DNA of 64,000 bases from Chryseobacterium soli. GTDB taxonomy: Bacteria > Bacteroidota > Bacteroidia > Flavobacteriales > Weeksellaceae. The notes beneath the pieces were generated by a model. It was not told where the DNA came from, ran no database searches, and saw only the letters and a program-made list of their open reading frames with translations. How positions within the stretch are numbered: the stretch's first letter is position 1; each line of letters begins with the position of its first letter. Position numbers and translations under genes: made by a program. Location: positions 87,308 to 151,307 of the forward strand of contig NZ_JPRH01000009.1 of the NCBI RefSeq assembly GCF_000737705.1, in the 5' to 3' direction. Shown in pieces: positions 7,801-15,496 of this stretch.

Positions 7801-9849
7801 CAAACCATATACGGAATGAATCGTCTGGTACAGCTTCTGAAAGGGCTGGGCAAATCCGGATTATATGCCAATTATATCTACAGCTATGGGAATGAAAGTA
7901 TGACCAAACAAAAGCTGTTTTCCTATCTTTTATCCAACTGTCATCCTTTAGAAAGCGATACACAGGAATCATTCAATGAAATGATGAAAAAGGAGAAAAT
8001 TGCAGAACTACGTTTAATACAGGCAGCTGTCTATGCCCCGCAATGGCAAAAGCTGATCAGCAGTTATTTAGGCTGGAAAGGCTTGGACTCAGCAATCTGG
8101 TGGATGCATGCACATACGAAAACCACTTCTTATCAGGCACAGAATTCAGGACTGGAAAGTGAAGTCGCAAAATATTCATCAGTAGATGTTCAGGAATTTC
8201 AGGATGGGGCAGTAGATAAAGAATGGTTCATAAAAGCTTATAAAGAATTAGGAAAAGCCCGCTGGGAAATGCTGTACGAATCTGCGAAATATATCTCCGA
8301 CGGAAACGGACACAGAAGAGCAAGACTCTATTCCGATACGCTTACAGGCGATTTAAAAATTAAAGAAGTTACCGCGAAAGTAAAAGACAAGCGTGATCAG
8401 GATTATCTGCGGGTATATGGACTCGTTCCGCTCAGTAAAACCAATCCTCAGAAAGATGTATTGAGCCGCTATGAATACATCCAGCAGTTTAAAAAAGAAA
8501 GCCGGGAGTTCGGTTCCATGAAGCAGTCGAGTGAAGCGCTGGCGATCCGGGTGGCTTTAGAAAACTTAGCAAGAAATGCAGGATATCCGGATCCGATCCG
8601 ATTGACCTGGGCTATGGAAACCCGCCAAATTCAGGGATTTTTATCAAAAGATACACAGGTAACGATTGACGGTGTTACGGTAGGTTTAGTCATAGAAGCC
8701 GATGGGAAAGCCGAAATTGTTGTATTTAGGGATGATAAGCAATTGAAATCCATACCGCCAAAGATTAAAAAAGACAAGTCGGTGGTAGAATTAGGAAATA
8801 ACCGGAAGATTATGCGTGAACAGTGGACCCGTTCCCGAAAAGGACTGGAAGAAGCGATGATCAGAGGTGATGAATTTCTTCTTGCAGAGATCAAAAATTT
8901 ATTTGAGCATCCTGTCATCGTAAGACATTTGGAAAAACTGATATTTATTTCCAGTGATCACAAAATAGGATTCTTTAAAGATGGAAATCTGGTAACAGCT
9001 CAGGGTGAAATTCAGCAGCTAGGAGAGGATACGACCTTACGTATCGCCCATTGTGTAGATTTACACGAGCATGCGGTCTGGAGTGAATATCAGCATTTTT
9101 GTTTTACAGAAAAACTGATACAGCCGTTCAAACAGGTATTTAGGGAGTTATATGTACCAACTCCTGATGAATTGCAGGAAAAATCAATATCGCGACGATA
9201 TGCAGGACATCAGATTCAGCCGAAACAGGCACTCGCATTGCTGAAAACAAGAGGGTGGAAAGTAGATTATGAAGAAGGGCTGCAAAAAGTATATCATAAA
9301 GAAGGCTTCCAGGTAAAGCTGTATGCTGCGGCTAACTGGTTTTCACCGGCAGAGGTAGAAAGTCCAACGTTGGAAACCATAGAATTCCATTCATTGAAAG
9401 ATCATAAGAACATTCCTTTTGAAGATATTAACCCAAGGCTGTTTTCAGAAGTGATGCGGGATATAGATCTGGTGGTATCAGTAGCCCACGTAGGAGATGT
9501 AGACCCTGAAGCCAGTCATTCTTCTATTGAAATGAGAGCTGTATTGATGAAAGAAACCGCCAGATTGTTCAAATTGGATAATGTAAGTATTGAAGGTACG
9601 CATGTGTTGGTAAAAGGTAAAATGGCAGAATACAGCGTACACCTGGGAAGTGCTGTTGTTCATCAGGTTCCGGGTAAATATCTGTCGATACTGGCTGTTC
9701 AGTCTCAGCATAGAGGCAGACTGTTTTTACCCTTTGCAGATGACGATCCGAAGTCTGCTGAAGTGATGTCTAAAGTTCTGTTATTGGCCAAAGACGATGA
9801 AATACAGGATCCAACCATTCTTTCACAGATCAAAAGGGAGTATGTGTAA
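4813..9849 (+). CDS. Giant DUF4132-domain protein (MolR/YehI-like)
   Basis: A 1678-residue cytoplasmic protein with no signal peptide. The N-terminal two thirds is mostly helical and HEAT-like. The segment from about residue 1215 (YEYIQQFKKESREFGSMKQ, then GYPDPIRLTWAME near 1257) matches the DUF4132 signature found in Escherichia coli MolR and YehI. Those relatives have no established biochemical function and the 'molybdate regulator' name is historical. It is preceded by a 144-residue gene in the same operon and followed by a terminator. No AAA ATPase, VWA or WGR partner, which accompany some DUF4132 genes, is adjacent here. Confidence 0.8.
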   Translation: MEITEKLEPKKAVNHYRNLRKELKDQIEADPGLQNSQLKLKKEVAELGLLIVGKTNYYQDLTLGSEQAEKIKKLTHSDIWEDEEYYKLLVYFFGDHAELVKHAWNKMPYKMYQTGYYRRSFRAPNNSRFTLLNQLNLVGNLLQLPSVYSYDNGEQHYNLTLEEQIIYDTALSNNSHQFYLWSTAIDTGNTAIYQLIEDIIFNKHPEGKVSRNIIKALLNSEQQRCWELVEKLLLAAQRQEGLRQTVLEALDETSIGALEYITNVIIEHKLTRFSSVVRSIDSWTGLGWDTEKESVVKNIVSLAHTYFNNPEQIPNAVKSKNNNEVYMALWVQAVWDVEKTIPYLHQLFDTGSIEKKCLAIKFAAETQDPYIQMPLYYKAILEGDVQVLAFAGEPLSELLSVNVKSKFFINHADYPDFFEKLHALTQKIEIKEKKFEGKIFSWLNATFNKSSLYASMFYLVGEDRNKLDTVLSYFDQFELSLRELLTRNILEDFYCYSYSYNFEKRKKAVTPFQKEFAFTIIKDRGESMVASGINVLQQNPLHTEEVMRFFDLFKRKSGTLRKKLIELVLQQEDGVVTPLVDQLMTQGDIEQRTASLDIMLQLQKNKRVSAQIGNWTQQYAEKPKVTEREQSLLDQLAPSEDKKLLSAENGFGFYDPTAISTFELPAVENDSVYLQAIKKDKYGFTQSLDQIKAELKKLNDLFLSHKDHEYEAEEWSGAKEKVLMGNSFRQIVNKTEGFTPEQLAENYPLHEVWEQWYKDSGLQPRDLFLLTFIDNCDRKVFRDFLDGYVFYHKEIIPNPMKGNYYWDNPISRILTALQYKFVFAEKTDFLIDACSTLFAHLPENIINYKGKDDKDYYYTYRGNGWQQLGFFDVFLRAIPLKNLTDEQHIKQWNFYRWMQYNGLPENIKISVPPFYLFCKAYELNIITKGELYEGILTAESAIRDLTRVESYHHFEKYLEIFPFLKPMIEEIQNNFLDIELIRGDANTAVSHFVQEFQTIYGMNRLVQLLKGLGKSGLYANYIYSYGNESMTKQKLFSYLLSNCHPLESDTQESFNEMMKKEKIAELRLIQAAVYAPQWQKLISSYLGWKGLDSAIWWMHAHTKTTSYQAQNSGLESEVAKYSSVDVQEFQDGAVDKEWFIKAYKELGKARWEMLYESAKYISDGNGHRRARLYSDTLTGDLKIKEVTAKVKDKRDQDYLRVYGLVPLSKTNPQKDVLSRYEYIQQFKKESREFGSMKQSSEALAIRVALENLARNAGYPDPIRLTWAMETRQIQGFLSKDTQVTIDGVTVGLVIEADGKAEIVVFRDDKQLKSIPPKIKKDKSVVELGNNRKIMREQWTRSRKGLEEAMIRGDEFLLAEIKNLFEHPVIVRHLEKLIFISSDHKIGFFKDGNLVTAQGEIQQLGEDTTLRIAHCVDLHEHAVWSEYQHFCFTEKLIQPFKQVFRELYVPTPDELQEKSISRRYAGHQIQPKQALALLKTRGWKVDYEEGLQKVYHKEGFQVKLYAAANWFSPAEVESPTLETIEFHSLKDHKNIPFEDINPRLFSEVMRDIDLVVSVAHVGDVDPEASHSSIEMRAVLMKETARLFKLDNVSIEGTHVLVKGKMAEYSVHLGSAVVHQVPGKYLSILAVQSQHRGRLFLPFADDDPKSAEVMSKVLLLAKDDEIQDPTILSQIKREYV

Positions 9850-9872
9850 AATAGAATAATGTATCATATAGA

Positions 9873-9906
9873 GAGAGTATACTTTTAGGAGTGTACTCTT
9901 TTTTTA
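9873..9906 (+). terminator. Terminator after the DUF4132 gene
   Basis: AGAGTATACT (9874-9883) pairs with AGTGTACTCT (9890-9899, one G-T pair), followed by a run of seven T. Confidence 0.75.
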
Positions 9907-9991
9907 TATCTATTGAAAGAAGTATAAGGCCACAAATGATCATACTTTTTATTTATACATTTTACCATGTATATTGTATAAAAATAAGCAT

Positions 9992-10019
9992 TAAAAAAGC
10001 ATCCTTTTTCAGATGCTTG
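9992..10019 (-). terminator. Terminator of the DUF3276 gene
   Basis: On the minus strand AAGCATC (10018-10012) pairs with GATGCTT (10003-9997), followed by a T tract. Confidence 0.75.
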
Positions 10020-10041
10020 TGTTTTTAGATATTCATTTTTA

Positions 10042-10377
10042 TTAAACTTCGTCGTCAGAATCTATAGTGTAAGATTTGCTTTTGAAGTCTTTATCATGTT
10101 TCTCTGATATAACATCCTCACCCTTTTCGTTAATGATGAAATCTGTGGATTCATTAAACATCTCCTGAAAACTTTTAAAATCTTCCTTATAAAGGTAAAT
10201 TTTATGTTTCTCGAATGTAGCTTCTCCATTATCTCCGAAATTCTTTTTGCTTTCGGTAATCGTAAGATAATAATCTCCTGCTTTCGTCTCACGCACATCA
10301 AAGAAATAAGTTCTTCTTCCTGCTTTTAACACCTTCGTGAAAATTTCATTTTCATGGCGTTCCTTGTATTCACTCAT
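10042..10377 (-). CDS. DUF3276 / PUR-domain nucleic acid-binding protein
   Basis: A 111-residue protein matching the DUF3276 family of Bacteroidota: an N-terminal EIFTKVLKAGRRTYFFDVRETK segment, LTITESKK, then HKIYLYKEDFKSF. Family members have a PUR-alpha-like fold and are thought to bind single-stranded DNA or RNA; the in-vivo role is unclear. The C-terminus is acidic and disordered. It is monocistronic, with a TATATTTG -7 box on the minus strand upstream and a terminator downstream. Confidence 0.88.
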   Translation of the reverse strand: MSEYKERHENEIFTKVLKAGRRTYFFDVRETKAGDYYLTITESKKNFGDNGEATFEKHKIYLYKEDFKSFQEMFNESTDFIINEKGEDVISEKHDKDFKSKSYTIDSDDEV

Positions 10378-10406
10378 TGTTAGATATTTTTTAATCTTGT
10401 TAAGAA

Positions 10407-10414
10407 CAAATATA
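10407..10414 (-). promoter_or_regulatory. -7 element of the DUF3276 gene (TATATTTG)
   Basis: This is an exact TAnnTTTG match on the minus strand, about 30 bases upstream of the start codon. Confidence 0.55.
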
Positions 10415-10476
10415 AAAGTTTTCTTTTAATCACAAAATTTTTTTTATGATTTATTTAACAATTCAGAATGAAACGG

Positions 10477-12138
10477 CTAAGCGGTTACAGAATTGGCAAT
10501 TTCAGTAAGGTTAATGATTTTATCCGCTTTTTGAGCGCTAGACTCTCTGTGTGTGATGATTATGGATGTTGCGTTATGGATTTTTGCAGCGATATTTTCC
10601 AGGATATTCTGTTCCGTTTCAGTGTCTAATGCCGAAAGGGAATCATCAAAAATGATAATATTGGGGTCTTTAATTAAAGCTCTTGCAATACATATTCTTT
10701 GTTTCTGTCCACCGGAAAGCATAACGCCACGTTCACCGACCAGTGTTTTATACTCGTCTTTAAATTCTATAATGTTTTTATGAACGTCTGCGATCTTAGA
10801 ATATTCTACCACTTTTTCATGAGAAGGGTGATCGATCGCGAAACCAATATTGTTTTCAATAGAATCAGAAAACAGATAACTTTCCTGGGGAATATAACCG
10901 ATAAAGTTTCTGTAATTATTTAGATTATGATCCTTGAGGTTTTTACCGTCGATTAAAATTTCACCTTCTGTAGGATCAATAAGACGGCAGAGTAACAAGG
11001 CGATGGTTGATTTTCCACTTCCTGTTTTACCCATAATCGCAAGAGACTGTCCTGCATCGATCTTAAAGCTCAGATTTTCCAGTGCTTTGATTCCTGTATT
11101 AGGATACGTATAGGAAACATTTCTAAACTCAATGCTCCCTTTGATAGGGGAATGGTCTGAACTTGTATTGATGATGGCAGACTTTTTATCCATAAATTCA
11201 TTGATCCTCTGCATCGAAGCTTCTGCTCTCTGGTTCACCGAAGTTACCCAGCCTACCATAGAAAATGGCCAGATCAGGATGTTGATGTACATGAAGAAAT
11301 CAGCAATTTTACCTACGCTTAACTGTCCGGCGATATATTTTTGTCCGCCAATTAAAATAACGGCAACATTTAATAATCCGATGACGAATAAAATAATGGT
11401 AAAGAAATACGCTTCGGTTTTAGCCAGATCCAACGCTTTGTTTTGATAATCAGTAACTTTTATCCCGTAATTTTTTTGAATATATTTTTCTTTGGCAAAA
11501 AATTTCACCACCCGGATTCCCGAAAAACTATCCTGAACGAAAGTCGAAATAGCAGACTGGCTTTTCTGCATGATCTTAGACTTTTTGTTGATGATCGAAC
11601 TTACTTTAAAGATAATATAGGATAAAATAGGCAGGGGAAGCAACGTCCATAGCGTCATGGAGGCATCCGTCTTCACCATATAGATACTGGTAATGACTAA
11701 TAATATCACCAGGTTGACCACATACATAACGCCGGGCCCTAAATACATTCTTACCGCCACCACATCTTCACTTAACCTGTTCATTAAGTCTCCAATAGTC
11801 GTTTGCTTATAATCGGTAAGAGATAAATCCTGATAATGTCTGTAGATTTTATTTTTCAGTTCATATTCAATTCTTCGTGAGGCAACAATAATGGTCTGTC
11901 TCATCATGAACGTAAAAAATCCGGTTAAAAGCGAACACCCTACAATAATAGCAACATAAATTAATACCTGCTTGTTGAAGCCCAAATTCCCGCTTTTAGT
12001 AAGCTCATCTACGGACTTTCCTACAAACTGAACTTTATATATATTGAAGAAATTACTGGCAATAATAAATAACAATCCCCAAAACAATAATAGTTTATGT
12101 TTCCAGAAATAGGGGTTTAGAGTTTTTAGCGCTTTCAT
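10477..12138 (-). CDS. ABC exporter, fused permease and ATPase (MsbA-type half transporter)
   Basis: About 553 residues. The N-terminal part has six hydrophobic segments (about 15-310), typical of type-IV ABC exporters. The ATPase domain has Walker A GKTGSGKST (about 366-374), signature LSGGQKQR, Walker B IIIFDDSLSALD and an H-loop in IIITHRESS. Such half transporters act as dimers and export lipids, drugs or peptides; the substrate cannot be read here. I chose the Met at 12138 (MKALKTLNPYF) because the -7 box at 12156-12163 would start transcription at about the upstream Met (12150). It is divergent from nusB. Confidence 0.9.
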   Translation of the reverse strand: MKALKTLNPYFWKHKLLLFWGLLFIIASNFFNIYKVQFVGKSVDELTKSGNLGFNKQVLIYVAIIVGCSLLTGFFTFMMRQTIIVASRRIEYELKNKIYRHYQDLSLTDYKQTTIGDLMNRLSEDVVAVRMYLGPGVMYVVNLVILLVITSIYMVKTDASMTLWTLLPLPILSYIIFKVSSIINKKSKIMQKSQSAISTFVQDSFSGIRVVKFFAKEKYIQKNYGIKVTDYQNKALDLAKTEAYFFTIILFVIGLLNVAVILIGGQKYIAGQLSVGKIADFFMYINILIWPFSMVGWVTSVNQRAEASMQRINEFMDKKSAIINTSSDHSPIKGSIEFRNVSYTYPNTGIKALENLSFKIDAGQSLAIMGKTGSGKSTIALLLCRLIDPTEGEILIDGKNLKDHNLNNYRNFIGYIPQESYLFSDSIENNIGFAIDHPSHEKVVEYSKIADVHKNIIEFKDEYKTLVGERGVMLSGGQKQRICIARALIKDPNIIIFDDSLSALDTETEQNILENIAAKIHNATSIIITHRESSAQKADKIINLTEIANSVTA

Positions 12139-12155
12139 AAAGTTTTGCAAAATTA

Positions 12156-12163
12156 CAAAAATA
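12156..12163 (-). promoter_or_regulatory. -7 element of the ABC exporter gene (TATTTTTG)
   Basis: A TAnnTTTG match on the minus strand, 18 bases before the chosen start. It favours the downstream ATG at 12138 over the one at 12150. Confidence 0.45.
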
Positions 12164-12199
12164 GAAGCAGACTACGAATTTCATAAATTTTAAATTTCG

Positions 12200-12207
12200 T
12201 ATCTTTG
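12200..12207 (+). promoter_or_regulatory. -7 element of the nusB operon (TATCTTTG)
   Basis: An exact TAnnTTTG match 22 bases before the nusB ATG. The -33 element is not clear. Confidence 0.5.
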
Positions 12208-12229
12208 CCCGCATAAAAAAGCTCTTTGA

Positions 12230-13135
12230 ATGTTAGGAAGAAGACAAATCCGTGAAAAAGTGGTAGAAAGCGTGTATTCATACTACCAAAATCCTATAAA
12301 GTTTGATGTTTTAGAGAAAAATATGTTCTCTGGAATAGAAAAAATCTATTATCTGTATATCTATCAGCTCAACTTTTTGGTTGCTCTTAAAGATCTTGCA
12401 GAACATCAGATCGAAATTGGTAAAAACAAATACATCAAAACTGATGCGAATGTAAATCCTAATCAAAAGTTCATCAACAATCAGGTACTGATCAAGATAG
12501 AAGAAAATCCTGAGAGATTGTATTTTACAGGTCAGCACAAACAGTTGAAATGGGATCTTCATGATGATTTATTGGTAAAAACATTCCAAAGAATCACTGC
12601 AGGAAAACGTTATCAGGACTTTATGAAAGAAGATGGGTATTCTTTTGAAGAAGACCAGAAATTCATTGGAAAGTTGTTTTTAAGATACATTGCTGAAAAT
12701 GAGGATTTTCATGATTATCTGGGAGATAAAGAGCTTACCTGGTATGATGATATTCACATTTCAAATTCAATGGTTCAGAAAACAATAGGCTTCCTGAGAG
12801 AAGATGAGGAAAGCAGAACTCTGATCAAGATGATTAAAGATGAAGATGATAATGACTTTGCCGGAAAGCTTTTAAGGACTACCTTAAATAACTGGGAAAG
12901 CAATGAAAAGAAATTATCTGAAAGATTGGAAAACTGGGACTTGGAAAGAGTTGCTTTAATGGATAAGGTGATTTTAACCACTGCCATTACGGAACTTGAT
13001 CATTTTGCTTTGACTCCTTCAAGAGTAATTATTAATGAATATATAGAAATTGCTAAAGTATTTGCCACAGACCGTTCAAATATTTTTATCAATGGAATTT
13101 TAGATAAATATTGTAAAGATCAAAATAGAATTTAA
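12230..13135 (+). CDS. nusB: Transcription antitermination factor NusB (long Bacteroidota form)
   Basis: A 301-residue protein whose C-terminal third carries the NusB fold: RVALMDKVILTTAITEL, then TPSRVIINEYIEIAKVFATDRSNIFINGILDK, a typical NusB ending. Bacteroidota NusB proteins have an N-terminal extension and are about twice the length of the Escherichia coli protein (139 residues), as here. NusB binds boxA RNA with NusE (S10) during antitermination of rRNA operons. It is the first gene of an operon with a DUF1573 lipoprotein (1 base downstream) and yajC. Confidence 0.92.
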   Translation: MLGRRQIREKVVESVYSYYQNPIKFDVLEKNMFSGIEKIYYLYIYQLNFLVALKDLAEHQIEIGKNKYIKTDANVNPNQKFINNQVLIKIEENPERLYFTGQHKQLKWDLHDDLLVKTFQRITAGKRYQDFMKEDGYSFEEDQKFIGKLFLRYIAENEDFHDYLGDKELTWYDDIHISNSMVQKTIGFLREDEESRTLIKMIKDEDDNDFAGKLLRTTLNNWESNEKKLSERLENWDLERVALMDKVILTTAITELDHFALTPSRVIINEYIEIAKVFATDRSNIFINGILDKYCKDQNRI

Positions 13136-13136
13136 C

Positions 13137-13649
13137 ATGAAAAAGACGTTATCAATTATCGCTTTGTCTATTATAGGCTTTGGTTTAGTTTCTTGCAAAA
13201 AAGAAAATAAAGAAGTTCAGGGTGCTGATGCTGTACCTACAGATTCTACTGCTGCAGCTGCAATGCCTGCAACCACTGATTCTACAGCTGTTCCGGGAAC
13301 CACTGCTGTTGCTGCTCCGGTGAAGTCTGACCAACCTTCTACATCGATTGCTTTATCAGAAAGCAACTTCGATTTTGGAAAAGTAAAAAAAGGAGATAAA
13401 GTACAACACATATATGAAATTACCAATACAGGAACTAATCCTTTGGTGATTTCTGAAGTGAAGCCAGGATGTGGATGTACCGTTCCTGATTTTACAAAAG
13501 AACCTATCTTACCAGGTAAAAAAGGAAAAATTACCCTTCATTTTGATTCTTCAAACTTTGACGGAAACGTTCAGAAATATGCAGATGTATTTGCAAATGT
13601 TGACAAGTCTCCGATCAAATTAACGTTCTCAGCGAACATCCAACCTTAA
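13137..13649 (+). CDS. DUF1573 lipoprotein
   Basis: A 170-residue protein with a lipoprotein signal (GFGLVSC, Cys20). Next comes a low-complexity Ala/Thr/Pro/Val linker (about 30-62) and a DUF1573 immunoglobulin-like domain: FDFGKVKKGDKVQHIYEITNTG, then VKPGCGCTVPD. DUF1573 domains are common in Bacteroidota envelope proteins and are of unknown function. It starts 1 base after the nusB stop and ends 10 bases before yajC, so it belongs to that operon. Confidence 0.88.
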   Translation: MKKTLSIIALSIIGFGLVSCKKENKEVQGADAVPTDSTAAAAMPATTDSTAVPGTTAVAAPVKSDQPSTSIALSESNFDFGKVKKGDKVQHIYEITNTGTNPLVISEVKPGCGCTVPDFTKEPILPGKKGKITLHFDSSNFDGNVQKYADVFANVDKSPIKLTFSANIQP

Positions 13650-13659
13650 TCCAACCAAT

Positions 13660-14028
13660 ATGTTAACAATATTTTTACAGGCAGCGCCAGGAGGATCATC
13701 CTCTCCAATGATGCTTATCATGATGGGTGTGATGTTTGTGGGGTTTTATTTCCTAATGATAAGACCACAGATGAAAAAGCAGAAGCAGGAGAAAACTTTT
13801 CAGGAAACCCTGAAAGTAGGAAGCAGAGTAGTGCTTACTTCTGGTCTTCACGGAAGAATTGCTCAAATTCAGGATGACGGTTTCGTAATTGAAACATTAT
13901 CCGGAAAGCTAAAATTCGAAAAAGCTGCGGTTTCAAGAGAATTTACTGATGCCCGTTTTGGAGAAAAAGCAGCTAAAGCAGCTGAAAAAACTGCAGACAA
14001 AAAAGAAATCGAAACTGAAAAGAAATAA
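13660..14028 (+). CDS. yajC: Sec translocon accessory protein YajC
   Basis: A 122-residue protein with one N-terminal membrane helix (about 16-35, MMLIMMGVMFVGFYFLMIRPQ). It contains the YajC signature RPQMKKQKQEK...L..G..VVLTSGLHGRIAQI. The C-terminal Ala/Lys/Glu-rich tail is typical of Bacteroidota members. YajC associates with SecDF in the inner membrane. It is the last gene of the nusB operon and is followed by a very strong terminator. Confidence 0.93.
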   Translation: MLTIFLQAAPGGSSSPMMLIMMGVMFVGFYFLMIRPQMKKQKQEKTFQETLKVGSRVVLTSGLHGRIAQIQDDGFVIETLSGKLKFEKAAVSREFTDARFGEKAAKAAEKTADKKEIETEKK

Positions 14029-14049
14029 TTTTTAGTTTGAAAATATTTA

Positions 14050-14090
14050 AATCGGCGCGGTGAACAAAGTTCACCGCGCCGATTCTTTTT
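14050..14090 (+). terminator. Strong GC-rich terminator after yajC
   Basis: A perfect 16-bp stem (14050-14065 with 14069-14084, core CGGCGCGGTGAAC) with a 3-base loop and a short T run. It is far more GC-rich than its surroundings. Confidence 0.85.
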
Positions 14091-14175
14091 AGGGATAAAC
14101 TCAATCTCATAACATTCGAATTTAAAAAAAATCCAACTCTTAAAATTCATTTTTCATACTCTTCTCAAAATAAAA

Positions 14176-14183
14176 TATCTTTG
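14176..14183 (+). promoter_or_regulatory. -7 element (TATCTTTG) next to the SDR start codon
   Basis: An exact consensus match ending 4 bases before the ATG at 14188, implying a nearly leaderless message. Confidence 0.45.
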
Positions 14184-14187
14184 CGCT

Positions 14188-14922
14188 ATGAATCAAAACA
14201 CAAACAAAACCGTTCTCATTCTAGGAGCCAATTCGGATGTGGCCAAACAATGCATCATTCAATATCTGGCAAAAGGTTTTTCTGTGATCGCAGCTTCACG
14301 GGATACGACTTCACTTGAAAAATTGGTGACAGATCATGCATTGGATGCTTCAAAAATTAACATTCGGTATTTTGATGCTGTGGATTTTGATTCCCATCAG
14401 AAATTTTATGATGAACTTCCTGTACAACCTCATATTGCAGTATATGCGGCTGGCTTTCTTGTGGATAATGAAAAGGCGTTAAGAGACTTTAAAGGTACGC
14501 AGCAGATGATGCAGGTCAATTATATGGGAGCTGTTTCTATCCTGAATATTATCGCAATGGATGAGAGCAATACCAACCTGGAAAGAATTATCGGGCTGTC
14601 TTCCCTTTCCGGAGTGAGAGGAAGAAAAAGTAATTTTGTGTATGGAAGTACCAAAGCAGCATTTACCCAATATTTGGCAGGGCTGAGACAGGAATTAGCT
14701 TCAAGAAATATCACCGTCAATGCTTTGGTAATCGGCTATATCCGAACCAAAATTAATAAAGGTTTAGAGTTGAATGAATCTTTGATCATGGAGCCGGATT
14801 ATGTAGCAAAACATATCGTCAATGCCGAAAATTCTTTCACTATTGTTCCGAATTTTAAATGGAAGATTATTTATACCATTCTGAAAATATTGCCGGAGAG
14901 TTTAGTGGCGAAATTGCCTTAA
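14188..14922 (+). CDS. Short-chain dehydrogenase/reductase (SDR)
   Basis: A 244-residue Rossmann-fold enzyme. The nucleotide-binding loop ILGANSDVAKQ is at about residues 11-21, with an N-x-x-G-like segment in the middle (VYAAG). The catalytic set is Ser (LSSLSG), Tyr and Lys (FVYGSTKAAF, Y-x-x-x-K). The GANSD form of the loop resembles DprE2-like and related SDRs, but the substrate cannot be assigned. The gene converges on the YcxB-like gene with no spacing (stop codons adjoin at 14922/14923). Confidence 0.85.
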   Translation: MNQNTNKTVLILGANSDVAKQCIIQYLAKGFSVIAASRDTTSLEKLVTDHALDASKINIRYFDAVDFDSHQKFYDELPVQPHIAVYAAGFLVDNEKALRDFKGTQQMMQVNYMGAVSILNIIAMDESNTNLERIIGLSSLSGVRGRKSNFVYGSTKAAFTQYLAGLRQELASRNITVNALVIGYIRTKINKGLELNESLIMEPDYVAKHIVNAENSFTIVPNFKWKIIYTILKILPESLVAKLP

Positions 14923-15462
14923 TTATTTCCGGTGTTTAGAATGTTTGTGAAGATATTCTATTATAGTTTCAAATTCAAATACACTCACTTCCGATTTATG
15001 GATGATGTAGTTTAAACTGTTTATAGGAATAATCAAAATATAGTCCCCTGATATTACATATGAAGTATTTTCCCAAACTGTATTGATCGTGGTAAAAGGA
15101 TTTTTAAATTCAATACTTTGATCATTCAAAATAATAAAATGGGGTTCATTTTTAATCCTGAATTTTTCAATCAATATATCAATTTCTTTTTTGAAATGCT
15201 TTTTGGATGCAAAATATTGATTAATCATAACAAGAGAATATCCTGTGAGACAAATACCGCCATATTTAAAGAAGTAATAGAAAAAGCTAGTGTCAAAATT
15301 TTCTATTGGATAAAATCCAAGGAATAAAAATACAGCAGAACATGCCGTAATCTTTATCCAGTTTTTTAAAATTTTACCCCAAACATAATTAAAATAGAAT
15401 TTTTGATTCTCTCTTTCTCTCTTTTCATTAAAGGCAAATTCTATAATAATATTTTGGCTCAC
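14923..15462 (-). CDS. YcxB-like membrane protein
   Basis: A 179-residue protein with two hydrophobic helices (about 36-53 and 64-84). A C-terminal soluble domain (FIILNDQSIEFKNPFTTINTVWENTSYVIS..YILIIPINSLNYIIHKSEVS) looks like the YcxB-like domain, which resembles a PH-type fold. No function is known for most members. The gene is AT-rich even for this genome. Confidence 0.65.
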   Translation of the reverse strand: MSQNIIIEFAFNEKRERENQKFYFNYVWGKILKNWIKITACSAVFLFLGFYPIENFDTSFFYYFFKYGGICLTGYSLVMINQYFASKKHFKKEIDILIEKFRIKNEPHFIILNDQSIEFKNPFTTINTVWENTSYVISGDYILIIPINSLNYIIHKSEVSVFEFETIIEYLHKHSKHRK

Positions 15463-15496
15463 TTGTTATTAATAATTGCTGACAAAAATATATAAA

